In this document: piece by piece, positions 7,071 through 15,214 of the stretch
How the letters are laid out: every line of letters begins with the position of its first letter
Position numbering within the stretch: the first letter of the stretch is position 1
Assembly: GCA_035516895.1 (NCBI GenBank)
Contig: DATIZY010000120.1
Coordinates: forward strand, 1-26,519
Reading direction: 5' to 3'
DNA: 26,519 bases
DNA from: Gp7-AA10 sp035516895
GTDB taxonomy: Bacteria; Acidobacteriota; Thermoanaerobaculia; Gp7-AA8
The notes under the pieces: model-generated
The model's database searches: none
The model's input: only the letters and a program-made list of their open reading frames with translations
Told to the model about the DNA's origin: nothing
Program-made: the position numbers and the translations under genes

Positions 7071-7834
7071 TCCGGTTTCTGGCTCTCTGGTTGCTGCTGT
7101 TCGTGATCGGCATCGTCGCCGCGGTCCCGGTCATCGTTTTTCTGACGCACGATCTCGACCTTCGCTTCGACGCGTTTCTGATCTCGATGTTGTCTGCCGC
7201 CGCCGGCGCGATTCTTCTGCTCGCGTTCATGCCTCCGCTTCGCGACGCGAACCGGCCGGCGCTCGCGCCTGCGCTGCGCGAACGGGCGGTGGCCAATCTC
7301 GCGACCGCGCTGGGGATCGTCATCGCGGCCGCGGCGGTGTTGCGCGTGCTCCGCGTTGTCCCGTTGCAGATCTTCGATTGGATGCGCGCCGGTCTTGCGA
7401 TCGGAGCGGCAATTGGTTTCATCCTGGCGTGGAGGAAGCCGGAGGCACTCGCTCCCGCACTGCTCTTCGCGATCCTCGGCGTGACTTCGGGGAAGCTTCC
7501 GATCTACGCATCGCACGTCTTCGAGTCGCAGCCGCTCGTTTTTCGGTGGATCGTCTTCTTCGGCGCTCTGGCGATCGCCGTCTTCGCGACGATCATCGCG
7601 TCGGCGATCAAAATGCGCCGCTCTGCGCCGGGAGCTGCCGCGGTTCTGGAGTCGTCGCTCGCGCCGGCGGTGATCGCAGGCACGATCGTCATCGGCAATG
7701 TGTTCTGGCGGCCCTTTCTCACTGCCGGCTGGGACCTCCTCGCAAATGTCTTTGGCGCCGCCGCGATGGCGCTCGCACTCGTCGCCGCCGTCGTGTTAGT
7801 CCGAAGTTCCGCGACCGGCAAACGCCTCTCGTAA
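7067..7834 (+). CDS. Eight-helix integral membrane protein, unknown
   Basis: This 255-residue, very hydrophobic protein has about eight predicted transmembrane helices, near 4-26, 36-60, 75-97, 104-122, 127-143, 160-183, 198-215 and 222-245, with short basic loops such as PPLRDANRP and KMRRS. The ATG overlaps the KS stop (ATGA), so it is the last gene of the lipid operon. Its final 39 bp overlap tail-to-tail with the LpxL-like gene on the other strand. I do not recognise a family and see no catalytic motif. By position it could be a transporter, a membrane-bound modifying enzyme or a scaffold for the new acyl product. None of these is shown by the sequence. Confidence 0.75.
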   Translation: MIRFLALWLLLFVIGIVAAVPVIVFLTHDLDLRFDAFLISMLSAAAGAILLLAFMPPLRDANRPALAPALRERAVANLATALGIVIAAAAVLRVLRVVPLQIFDWMRAGLAIGAAIGFILAWRKPEALAPALLFAILGVTSGKLPIYASHVFESQPLVFRWIVFFGALAIAVFATIIASAIKMRRSAPGAAAVLESSLAPAVIAGTIVIGNVFWRPFLTAGWDLLANVFGAAAMALALVAAVVLVRSSATGKRLS

Positions 7835-8776
7835 CTCGCGCCCGCCATACCGTTCCTCGCTGCCGTCGGGACGCGTTCGCCATCGCCAGTGCACCCATCG
7901 CCACTGCAGTGGAGCCTCGCGGATCCATGTTTCGAGCGTCTTCTGGATCGCCGCCGTCGTGTTGAGAATCTGATCGGCGGAATCGGGCGGCTCGATGAGC
8001 GCGAGCCGGTACACGAACCGCGGCTGTCGGGCGCTCTCGTCGCGGACCGCAGCGCCGACGACGATCGGACAGCGTGTGATCAACGAGAGAAGCGCCGGGG
8101 TTTTTCGCGTCGATGCCGGACGGCCGAAAAAATCGACGAACGGCCCGCGCCGCCCGCCGTTCTCATCGACGAGCATGGCTACGTTCTCGCCGCGTCGCAG
8201 GCGCCGGAGCGCTTCAGCCGCGCCGCCGCGCTTCTCGATCCATTGCGACGGATCTTCGAGGCGAACCGCCTTGACGAGACGATTGAGCCACGGATTGTCG
8301 ACGCGCCGGGCGATGGCCGCCCCGCCGCCAATGGTGCGCTGCAGCAGCAGAATGGCGACTTCCCAGGAACCGAAATGTCCGGTCGCAAAAATCTTCGCCC
8401 GCGGATCGGCGAGGATTCGCGCGGCGAGATCGGGATCCTCGAGCCGGTAGATGTTCCGCCATGGTGATGCCGGCGTGCGAAACCTGCGGACAAACTGCAT
8501 CGCCTCGGCGATGCTCTGTGCCAGGTTCATGAAGACGATGGCGACCGACCTTCGAGCCGGACCGCGCCTGGTGTTGGAGTATGCGCGACGAAGATTGATG
8601 ATCCCGGCTCGCCGTCCTTCGCCCCAAAAGAGAAACGCGAACAGTCCGTAGCCGCGAGCGAGCCGGCACGCGGCGCGCCAGGGGAGCAGCCACACGGGCG
8701 CGAGCACAGCGACCACCACGACGGTCAGGAAGAAGTCACGGATGGACAGAAAGGCCCGGGCGATTGGGTGTTTCAA
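7796..8776 (-). CDS. LpxL/HtrB-family lipid A late acyltransferase
   Basis: This 326-residue protein has an N-terminal hydrophobic anchor (about 13-33) and the LpxL/LpxM/HtrB acyltransferase fold. The catalytic HX4E motif is HFGSWE, with His134 and Glu139; E. coli LpxL has the equivalent residues near 132-137. Further family marks are the VDENGGRRGPFVDFFGRPA region and a C-terminal WVHWRWRTRP. These enzymes move an acyl chain from acyl-ACP to the hydroxyl of a lipid A acyl group at the inner membrane. The likely start is TTG at 8776, overlapping the stop of the DUF374 gene (TTGA), the same coupling style as in the facing operon. It may use the chain made by the KS/CLF/ACP set across the convergent junction. 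Which lipid A position it acylates cannot be told. Confidence 0.88.
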   Translation of the reverse strand: MKHPIARAFLSIRDFFLTVVVVAVLAPVWLLPWRAACRLARGYGLFAFLFWGEGRRAGIINLRRAYSNTRRGPARRSVAIVFMNLAQSIAEAMQFVRRFRTPASPWRNIYRLEDPDLAARILADPRAKIFATGHFGSWEVAILLLQRTIGGGAAIARRVDNPWLNRLVKAVRLEDPSQWIEKRGGAAEALRRLRRGENVAMLVDENGGRRGPFVDFFGRPASTRKTPALLSLITRCPIVVGAAVRDESARQPRFVYRLALIEPPDSADQILNTTAAIQKTLETWIREAPLQWRWVHWRWRTRPDGSEERYGGRELREAFAGRGTSD

Positions 8777-9468
8777 TCTCCCGACGACTCCGTCGCGGCT
8801 TCCGCGGAACGGGTGAGTTCGCGTAACTGAATGCTGATCGAGCATGCCGCGGCATCGATCTCCTGCCGCGACGCCGTCGCGGCGATCCTCATCGGCTCTC
8901 CCAGCGCGATCGAAACGCGCGACCAGGGAAGTGGAAGGTAGTAGCCGGCCCAGGTTCGGCCGAAGCGGATTCGATAGGGCGCAGCCGCCGCGGCCGGCAC
9001 AATCGCGCGGTCCGTCCGCGCTGCGCAGACGACGGCGCCCGCTTTCGCCTCTCCGGCCGGACCGACCGGGCCATCGACAGCGATCATCACCGGCGACGAA
9101 GACGACGTGATCGCGGAGATGAGCTCGCGAAGAGCGGCAACGCCGCCGTGCAGACTCGAACCGCGAACGAACCGGCACCGCAGCGACGACGCGAGCGCGA
9201 CGGCCCACTCTGCATCCGGGCTCGTGTCGGCAAGGACGATGTATTCCGAATGCCTGGCCATCGCAGCGATGGCGAAGAGATCGCGCTCGCTCACCGCGTA
9301 AATCGACGGGTCCGGAGAAAAATCGGCGGCGCGGAACCTGCGGCCGTCGGCGCGGCGCAGATGAATTCGGAGCGACCGCAACCACAGATCGACGATGTAT
9401 GCAGCGCCGCGAGCGAACGGCCGCGCCAATGGAGAAGTGAGCGCCACGCAGTCATCGACCGGATTCAT
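8773..9468 (-). CDS. DUF374 / lysophospholipid-acyltransferase-like protein
   Basis: This 231-residue protein belongs to the DUF374 family, distantly related to PlsC-type acyltransferases. Diagnostic stretches are FVRGSSLHGGVAALREL, the DGPVGPAGEAKAG loop (DGPxGP motif) and YYLPLPWSRVSIALGEPM near the end. DUF374 genes are commonly found beside lipid A and Kdo genes, and an acyl-transfer role at the inner membrane is presumed. ATG at 9468 is chosen. A TTG at 9504 would add 12 residues, but a possible extended -10 element (9495-9503) lies over it. The stop overlaps the start of the LpxL-like gene, making a two-gene acyltransferase operon. Confidence 0.8.
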   Translation of the reverse strand: MNPVDDCVALTSPLARPFARGAAYIVDLWLRSLRIHLRRADGRRFRAADFSPDPSIYAVSERDLFAIAAMARHSEYIVLADTSPDAEWAVALASSLRCRFVRGSSLHGGVAALRELISAITSSSSPVMIAVDGPVGPAGEAKAGAVVCAARTDRAIVPAAAAAPYRIRFGRTWAGYYLPLPWSRVSIALGEPMRIAATASRQEIDAAACSISIQLRELTRSAEAATESSGD

Positions 9469-9494
9469 GAACCGCCGCGAAACAGCGACGCCGA

Positions 9495-9503
9495 AGTGTA
9501 GCA
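9495..9503 (-). promoter_or_regulatory. Possible extended -10 promoter for the DUF374-LpxL pair
   Basis: On the minus strand TGCTACACT fits an extended -10 (TGn plus TACACT). Transcription would start near 9487, leaving about 19 bases before the ATG at 9468. The -35 region is poor (CTGTTC at 17 bp), so this rests on one short motif in a GC-rich background. Confidence 0.25.
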
Positions 9504-9768
9504 AAGCGAGTTGGCCCGAACAGAGTCACGACCGCCGGTTTGGGGTCGATCGCAGCTTGAGCTTGCGCGGCGATCGCCGGCGCGCCCGGCAAGAGTGCGC
9601 CGATGAGCGAGAATCAACTACATCCCGTGGATGGGGAACACTCTACGAAAGTGTCTAGTTCCGCGTCTGGTTCCCACAAATCGCGTCGCGATTTTTCAAG
9701 AACTTGCGAAGATTTTCTCGCCTCGAATTCGGGAGGTCACCGGTTCGACCGATTCGAGTGCGCAGGCG

Positions 9769-10062
9769 ATGACCGACGACGAGCTCAGACGGCTGTTTGA
9801 ATCGCACTCTGCGGAAATTCGCCGGCACTTCGATGTCGGCATGGAAGAAGTGAAGCGGCAAGTGCAGATCGTCGCTGAAGGTTTCCAGCATCTCGATCAA
9901 AAGCTCGACCGCGCGGTGGCCGACCTTCATGACGACGTGCGGCGCGGGTTCGCCGAAACCAGGCGATGATCAAGTTTTCTCACTGTGGAACTGGACCGCC
10001 GCATTCGTGCGCTCGAAGAAGGCTTCGCCGACCCGCAGGAGCGCGTTCGACGACTCGAATCG
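9769..10062 (+). pseudogene. Small coiled-coil protein, broken by two opposite frameshifts
   Basis: From ATG at 9769 the frame gives 66 residues of charged helix (TDDELRRLFESHSAEIRR ... LHDDVRRGFAETRR) and stops at TGA 9967. Directly after, the +2-shifted frame reads AMIKFSH (from 9963), and from 9985 the original frame resumes with ELDRRIRALEEGF ... RVRRLES. Joined, these make a continuous helical protein of about 98 residues, as if one base was lost near 9962 and one gained near 9984. All three pieces are of the same amphipathic kind. It is either a recent pseudogene or an assembly error. If the first frame alone is used, the product is a 66-residue protein. Function is unknown. Confidence 0.55.
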
Positions 10063-10159
10063 ACGCGAACCGACCGCCTTGGGCGGTTCGATCCCCGGGG
10101 ATTGGACGAGCACCGGCGAAGAGCATCGAAGCCGGATGGGTCTTCCCGCAACCGCGTTC

Positions 10160-12238
10160 TCACTCGTAGCGCAGCGCTTCGATCGGGTCGAGACGCGACG
10201 CCTTGCGCGCGGGGTAGTAGCCGAAAAAGATTCCGACGGCGGCAGCAAACAGAAACCCGCCCGCAATCGCGATCGGCGGCACCTGCGTCGGCCATCCCGC
10301 GACGATCGAGATGATGCTCGACGTTGCCAGGCCGGCGAGGATGCCCACCGCTCCTCCTGTCAGGCTCAGAAACACTGCCTCGGCGAGAAATTGCAGGAGC
10401 ACGTGCAGTCGCCGCGCCCCGATGGCCATGCGAAGGCCGATCTCGCGCGTCCGCTCGGTCACCGACACCAGCAGGATGTTCATGATGCCGATCCCGCCGA
10501 CGATCAGCGAGATCGACGCCACCGTGGCGAGCAGCAGCGCCATGATCCGGCTGCTTCCCTGCACAACGTCGGCGATCTGACTCAGGTTCCGGACCGAAAA
10601 ATCGTTTGCGTCGCCGGCGTGGATATGGTGGCGGCGGACGAGAGTCTCCGTCACCTCGTTGATTGCGATCGGCACGTCCTCCGGTTGGATCGCCTGAACG
10701 AAGATGGCGTTCACTTTTCCCGTGATCCGCGGCTGCAGACCAAACGGGTTCGGGGCCGTCACGTAGATCGCGCTCGCCAGCGTCTGCTGTGTCGGCGCAG
10801 CCACTCCGAGAACTTTGCGTTCGGCAGTGGTGAACGGAATCATCACGAGATCGTCCTGATCCTGCCCGAACGGCGTCTGACCTTTCGCGACGAACATGCC
10901 GATCACACGCAACGGCACGCGCTTGACGAGAACCGTCGCTCCGACCGGATTCTCGGACTCGCTGAACAGTTGCTTGTAGACCGTTTGGCCGATCAGGGCG
11001 ACGAGCGCGGCGCTGCTTTCATCGTCCGCGGTGAAATCGCGCCCGGCGGCGATCTGCCAGTTCGTGATCGGTGGATAGTTCCACGCGACGCCCTGAATCT
11101 GCGCGGTCCAGTTCTGATTGCCGTACTGCACCTGTCCGATCTGCCGGTTCAGGTAACTGACTTGCGCGACCGCGGTCGCTTCACGGCGGATGGCCTGCGC
11201 GTCGGTGACCGTCAGGGTCGAGGCACTGCCTGAACCGGCACGAGCTCCTCCGGTCGTCACCGCGCCGGGCATCACCACCAGAAGATTTGTCCCCAGGCTC
11301 TCGATCTGTTTCCTGACCGCTTCGTTCGCACCCTGACCAACCGCGACCATCGCGATCAGCGCCGCGACTCCGATGAAGACACCCAGCATGGTCAGCGCCG
11401 AACGAAGCAGATTGCGGCGGAGTGCCTGCACGGCGGCGCCGATCACCATCAATGTGAATGCGAACGACATCCTGGGCGTGACCTCGCTGGGCGGTAACGC
11501 CGCGGCTGCAGGGACAGGGGCTTTTGCTGGAGGTCTCTTGCGCTCATCGGAGACGATCTGCCCATCGCGGACGGTGACGACACGATCGGCATAGGCAGCG
11601 ATGTCGGCTTCGTGCGTGACCAGGATGATTGTGACGTGCTGCTCGCGATTGAGCGCGCTCAGCCTGGCCATGATGTCGTGCGAGGTCGCTGTATCGACGT
11701 TGCCGGTCGGTTCATCCGCGAGCAGCAGACTGGGTCCGTTGATCAGAGCGCGTGCGATCGCCACGCGCTGCTGCTGTCCGCCGGAGAGCTGGGCGGGCGT
11801 GTTGCCCTCGCGATCGCCGAGGCCGAGCAAATCCAGCGCGGCACGAGCGCGCGACAGACGATTGCTGCGGCGCGCAGGTCCTGATCGCGCGTAGAACAAC
11901 GGCAGCGCGACATTCTCCAGCGCGCTCGTGCGCGCGAGCAGATTGAATGTCTGAAAGACGAAACCGATCTCCTGGCTTCGGATCTGAGCCAGCTCCGGCT
12001 CGCTCAGGCCCGCGACATCCACCCCGTCGAGAAAGTACTGACCGCTCGTCGGCCGGTCGAGGCAGCCGAGGATGGCCATCAGTGTCGATTTGCCCGATCC
12101 AGAGGCTCCGACGATGGCGACAAACTCGCCGTGCTCGACGGTCATGCTGACGCCGCGGAGCGCGTTCACGTCGACGTCGCCGGCGTGGTAGACGCGCGTT
12201 ACGTTCCTGATCTCGATGACGTTCGCGCTGCCGTTCAT
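10160..12238 (-). CDS. macB: MacB-type ABC transporter (fused ATPase-permease)
   Basis: This 692-residue protein has the MacB layout. The N-terminal LolD-like ATPase carries Walker A GASGSGKST at 44-52, Q-loop VFQTFNLL, signature LSGGQQQR and Walker B LLLADEPTGN. A linker leads to TM1 near 265-300 (RSALTMLGVFIGVAALIAM), then a periplasmic domain, and three C-terminal helices of the FtsX/MacB type (GGIGIMNILLVSVTERTREIGLRMA). MacB works with a periplasmic adaptor and an outer-membrane channel to move substrates from the periplasm outward, acting mechanically without carrying them across the inner membrane. The adaptor gene lies 9 bp upstream on the same strand. No TolC-type gene is nearby. The substrate (macrolide, peptide, lipoprotein or siderophore) cannot be inferred. 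Confidence 0.93.
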   Translation of the reverse strand: MNGSANVIEIRNVTRVYHAGDVDVNALRGVSMTVEHGEFVAIVGASGSGKSTLMAILGCLDRPTSGQYFLDGVDVAGLSEPELAQIRSQEIGFVFQTFNLLARTSALENVALPLFYARSGPARRSNRLSRARAALDLLGLGDREGNTPAQLSGGQQQRVAIARALINGPSLLLADEPTGNVDTATSHDIMARLSALNREQHVTIILVTHEADIAAYADRVVTVRDGQIVSDERKRPPAKAPVPAAAALPPSEVTPRMSFAFTLMVIGAAVQALRRNLLRSALTMLGVFIGVAALIAMVAVGQGANEAVRKQIESLGTNLLVVMPGAVTTGGARAGSGSASTLTVTDAQAIRREATAVAQVSYLNRQIGQVQYGNQNWTAQIQGVAWNYPPITNWQIAAGRDFTADDESSAALVALIGQTVYKQLFSESENPVGATVLVKRVPLRVIGMFVAKGQTPFGQDQDDLVMIPFTTAERKVLGVAAPTQQTLASAIYVTAPNPFGLQPRITGKVNAIFVQAIQPEDVPIAINEVTETLVRRHHIHAGDANDFSVRNLSQIADVVQGSSRIMALLLATVASISLIVGGIGIMNILLVSVTERTREIGLRMAIGARRLHVLLQFLAEAVFLSLTGGAVGILAGLATSSIISIVAGWPTQVPPIAIAGGFLFAAAVGIFFGYYPARKASRLDPIEALRYE

Positions 12239-12247
12239 CGGTAAGCC

Positions 12248-13489
12248 TCACGGTCGAAACATGAACGGTCGCGATGCGCCGCCGGCGCTTCTCTGCTCCG
12301 AGATTACGACCTGATCTCCGGCTTTGAGCGGACCGCGAGTGACTTCGGAGCGCGTGTCGTCATCGAGGCCGATCGCAATCGGCACGGCGACCGGCCGCTC
12401 GTTCCGAAGAATCCATACTCTCGGTGGGCCGGCAGCGGCGTGTGTCGCGGTCGATGCCAGCCCGCCCGGAACGTAGCGAAGCGCCTGATCCGGAACCCTC
12501 AGCACATTGTCGCGGCGAGCGACGACGATTTTGGCGGTCGCGGTCATCCCCGGCTTGAGCAGGAGATCGCGATTGGAAACACTGACAACGACATCGTAGG
12601 TTACGACGTTTTGCACCGTCTGAGGCGCTTGGCGGACCTGCGTCACTTCTCCCGTGAATTCATGATTCGGATAGGCGTCGACCGTGAACGTTGCTTTGTC
12701 TCCGCCCCTGATTCCGCCGATGTCACTCTCGCTCACGTCGGCGTCGACTTGCATCCGCGTCAGATCGGTGGCGATCAGAAACAACGTCGGCGTCTGAAAG
12801 CTGGCGGCGACTGTCTGCCCCATGGTGACGTTGCGCGAAACGACGGTGCCGTCGACCGGAGAGACGATGTTCGTGTAGTCGAGATTGATCTGGGCGGCGT
12901 CGAGCGCGGCCTGATGTTGCTGGATCGTCGCTTTGTCCAGGTCGGTCTGCGCCTGCGCGGCGTCGTACGTCGCTTTCGCGCTGTCGAGGGCATCCTGCGT
13001 GGCAATGCCCTGCCTGGAAAGATCAACGGTCCGGTCGTAGGTGAGCTTGGTATACACGACCGTTGTCTGATCCTTCACGAGTTGCGCCTTTGCCGTGGCC
13101 AGGTTGGCCCTGTCCTGATCGACGACGGTCTGATAAGGACGCGGATCGATCTTTGCGCAGAGCTGTCCTTGTCGAACGACGGTGTTGTAGTCGCAATAGA
13201 GCTGCTGAATCACGCCCGACACGTAGGTGCCGACCTGAATGGTGATCACCGGATTGACCGAACCGCTTGCGGTCACCATGCGGGTCACCGGTCCCCTCGT
13301 CACTGGCGCCGTCGTGTAGTGAACGGTCGTTGCGCTTCGCGAGCGGCGCCACAGCTCAGCTCCCAAGAGAGCAACGGCCAGCAGGACCAGCGTCACGATC
13401 ATCCATCGCCGGCGTCGTTTGCTTGCTCGGATCGATGTTGCTGGAATCGCGCGCTGTGCCGGAAGAGGAGGGTGTAATGCAACGCTCAT
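12248..13489 (-). CDS. macA: MacA-like periplasmic adaptor (HlyD / membrane fusion family)
   Basis: This 413-residue membrane fusion protein has a basic cytosolic start, a single anchor helix at about 30-47, then a barrel-sandwich half (GSVNPVITIQVGTYVSGVI). A long alpha-hairpin follows (about 125-205, rich in Ala, Gln, Asp and Lys), then the second lipoyl half (IVSPVDGTVVSRNV), a beta-barrel (DADVSESDIGGIRGGDKA) and the membrane-proximal domain (VWILRNERPVAVPI). It bridges MacB to an outer-membrane channel. It is the first gene of a two-gene operon with macB downstream. A Cys in LYCDYN and another in QLCAKID are present, as in many adaptors of this clade. Other HlyD-type adaptors are possible, but the fused MacB next door makes MacA the best name. 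Confidence 0.9.
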   Translation of the reverse strand: MSVALHPPLPAQRAIPATSIRASKRRRRWMIVTLVLLAVALLGAELWRRSRSATTVHYTTAPVTRGPVTRMVTASGSVNPVITIQVGTYVSGVIQQLYCDYNTVVRQGQLCAKIDPRPYQTVVDQDRANLATAKAQLVKDQTTVVYTKLTYDRTVDLSRQGIATQDALDSAKATYDAAQAQTDLDKATIQQHQAALDAAQINLDYTNIVSPVDGTVVSRNVTMGQTVAASFQTPTLFLIATDLTRMQVDADVSESDIGGIRGGDKATFTVDAYPNHEFTGEVTQVRQAPQTVQNVVTYDVVVSVSNRDLLLKPGMTATAKIVVARRDNVLRVPDQALRYVPGGLASTATHAAAGPPRVWILRNERPVAVPIAIGLDDDTRSEVTRGPLKAGDQVVISEQRSAGGASRPFMFRP

Positions 13490-13909
13490 GGATGCCGTCC
13501 CAACATCTATCTACATGTGGGCGCCCACCACGGCGAGGGAGCGGGTCACATCACCTGTGTGATTGAGGCCACGGTGATGGGCATCGCGAACGAAATCACG
13601 CTCGAATCCATGAGCTTGCCGTCAGTTGCAGGCAGATGTCGCTGATCGGCGACACTGCTCTGGCGACGATGTGGACGTGATCGATCGCTCGCCCGTTCAC
13701 TTTTTCAAACAGTGAATACAGGCCGGGTGCGCGAATTGGTCATTGAAATCGATGGGTTGTGAAGTGCCGCCGGCGAAAACGACCCGGGCGTAACTGATCT
13801 GCGATTCGCCGTCGTCGATACCATGTCGAGGTGCCCCACCACTGTTAGCGGCATCGACCGAGAGTGCATTCAACAACTTTCACAGACATACATAGCCGTC
13901 CTCGTGTGT
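13490..13909. other. Intergenic stretch upstream of the efflux operon
   Basis: About 420 bp without a convincing gene. It should hold the promoter of the macA-macB operon (leftward), but I see no clear -35/-10 pair. A short minus-strand open frame around 13695-13840 has coding-like codon choice and ends at an in-frame TGA (peptide end HPACIHCLKK), which may be a fragment of a lost gene. No repeat or terminator stands out. Confidence 0.4.
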
Positions 13910-14181
13910 CTCTCATCTCCTGCTTTTGTTGCCGCACTGCATGCGAATCGATGTGAAAGCGTGTCGAAGATCGCCTTTCCCGCGCTGGTCGTTCACGGCG
14001 GCGATGATCGTCTCGTTCCAATCGCGGCCCGCCGTGAGCTGGCGGCGCTGTTGCCGCCTGGCGAAAGGGTGGGATCGCAACGGCCGGACATTTGCCGTAC
14101 CTGACGCATGCCGTAGAGGCGAATGCCATCGTGCGTTTCTGCAGACATGCATTTCAGGTCCGACGGTTCGCTGCCGTCTAA
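13910..14181 (+). pseudogene. Alpha/beta hydrolase C-terminal remnant with frameshift
   Basis: In one frame, bases 13916-14070 encode PAFVAALHANR followed by KIAFPALVVHGGDDRLVPIA and RRELAALLP. This is the strand-6/7 region of an alpha/beta hydrolase with the acid residue loop (HGGDDRLVP). A frame one base different, from about 14080, then gives TAGHLPYLTHAVEANAIVRF to TAA at 14179. This holds the catalytic-His motif GH and the closing helix. The two pieces follow each other as in BioH or 3-oxoadipate-lactonase-like enzymes, so an indel lies near 14060-14080. The N-terminal half with the nucleophile Ser is missing upstream. The end overlaps the stop of the Prs gene by 4 bp. It cannot be a working enzyme as read. 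Confidence 0.6.
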
Positions 14182-15104
14182 GCGTCGACCATCGGCCGCA
14201 GCGCCGCCGCGCGTTCGATTGCCTGCGCCAGCAGCGGAGCGATGGACACGGTCCGCAGCGCCGGCCAGTCCGATGTTTGCGGGATCGTGTCGCTGACGAT
14301 GACCTCGCGGACGCTCGGCAGCTCCAGCTTCGCGCGCGCGCCCTCGAGCAGCAGACCGTGTGTGGCGATGACCGTGAAATCCGGACGCGCACCCGCACCA
14401 ATCAGCGCTTCGATACTGCGCTCGATCGTGCCGCCGGTGGAGATCATGTCATCGACGATCACTGCAGGGCGGTTCGCCACGTCGCCGACGACGTGCGTCA
14501 CTTTCGTTTCGCGCGCGGTCGCCCGCCGCTTGTGCAGCGCGACAACAGGCCGGTCGAGCAGCTCGCCGTAGCGCGTGGCCAGGCGCAGCGCTCCGACATC
14601 GGGTGCGGCGATGACCGCGTCAGGATGAATCCTTCCCCGAATTGCGATGGCGAGCCGCTCCACCGCCGACCACGAATCGACCGGAATGTGAAAGCAGCCT
14701 TCGATCTGCGGCGAGTGAGGATCGATCGTGATGACCTGATCGACGCCCGCGCTTTGCAGCAGCGCGGCGACGAGGCTGGCCATGATCGGATCGCGTTTGC
14801 CTCCGCGCTTGTCCGAGCGCGCGTAGCCGAAGTACGGAATCACGGCAATGATGTGCGATGCCGCCGCGCGCCGGCAGGCATCGGCGAATGCCAGCAGCTC
14901 GACGAGGTGCTCGTTGACGGGCGGACACGTCGGCTGCAGGACGAAGACTTCTTTCTTGCGAACCGAGCCGTTCAGATGGACGGCAATTTCACCGTCGGGA
15001 AACCTTTCGACCGCACAGGCGCCGAGGGGGACGGAGAGCTCTCTGCTGACGGCGGCGCCCAGAGCCGGATGTGCGGTCCCGGAGAGAAGGACCCACTCGC
15101 TCAT
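14178..15104 (-). CDS. prs: Ribose-phosphate pyrophosphokinase
   Basis: This 308-residue protein matches PRPP synthetase, which makes PRPP from ribose 5-phosphate and ATP for nucleotide, His and Trp synthesis. Visible marks are RFPDGEIAVHLN near the start, VIPYFGYARSDK near 95-106 (E. coli VIPYFGYARQDR), the catalytic ITIDPHSPQIEGCF region with its His, the flexible loop LHKRRATA, and the PRPP loop AVIVDDMISTGGT near 215. ATG at 15104 (MSEWVLLSGTA) is preferred; a longer ATG form at 15146 would add 14 residues not typical of the family. It is divergent from a phosphoribosyltransferase gene 110 bp away, which would use its product. It may be a second, accessory prs copy, since it is not beside ispE, glmU or rplY. 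Confidence 0.92.
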   Translation of the reverse strand: MSEWVLLSGTAHPALGAAVSRELSVPLGACAVERFPDGEIAVHLNGSVRKKEVFVLQPTCPPVNEHLVELLAFADACRRAAASHIIAVIPYFGYARSDKRGGKRDPIMASLVAALLQSAGVDQVITIDPHSPQIEGCFHIPVDSWSAVERLAIAIRGRIHPDAVIAAPDVGALRLATRYGELLDRPVVALHKRRATARETKVTHVVGDVANRPAVIVDDMISTGGTIERSIEALIGAGARPDFTVIATHGLLLEGARAKLELPSVREVIVSDTIPQTSDWPALRTVSIAPLLAQAIERAAALRPMVDA

Positions 15105-15214
15105 GTTCCGCAGTAAACCGCCGGCCACGCTGGGCGGACAGGTCATCCATCACGCGACGAAGGTGATTTTCGGCCTCGTCGTCCCGCCCAACAGACGGCA
15201 AATTGTTCACCGTC

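Noticed and set aside
8773..9385. Upstream extension of the LpxL-like frame to about 529 codons
   Set aside because: The extra part is an Arg-rich out-of-frame reading of the DUF374 gene; the acyltransferase domain starts at 8776.
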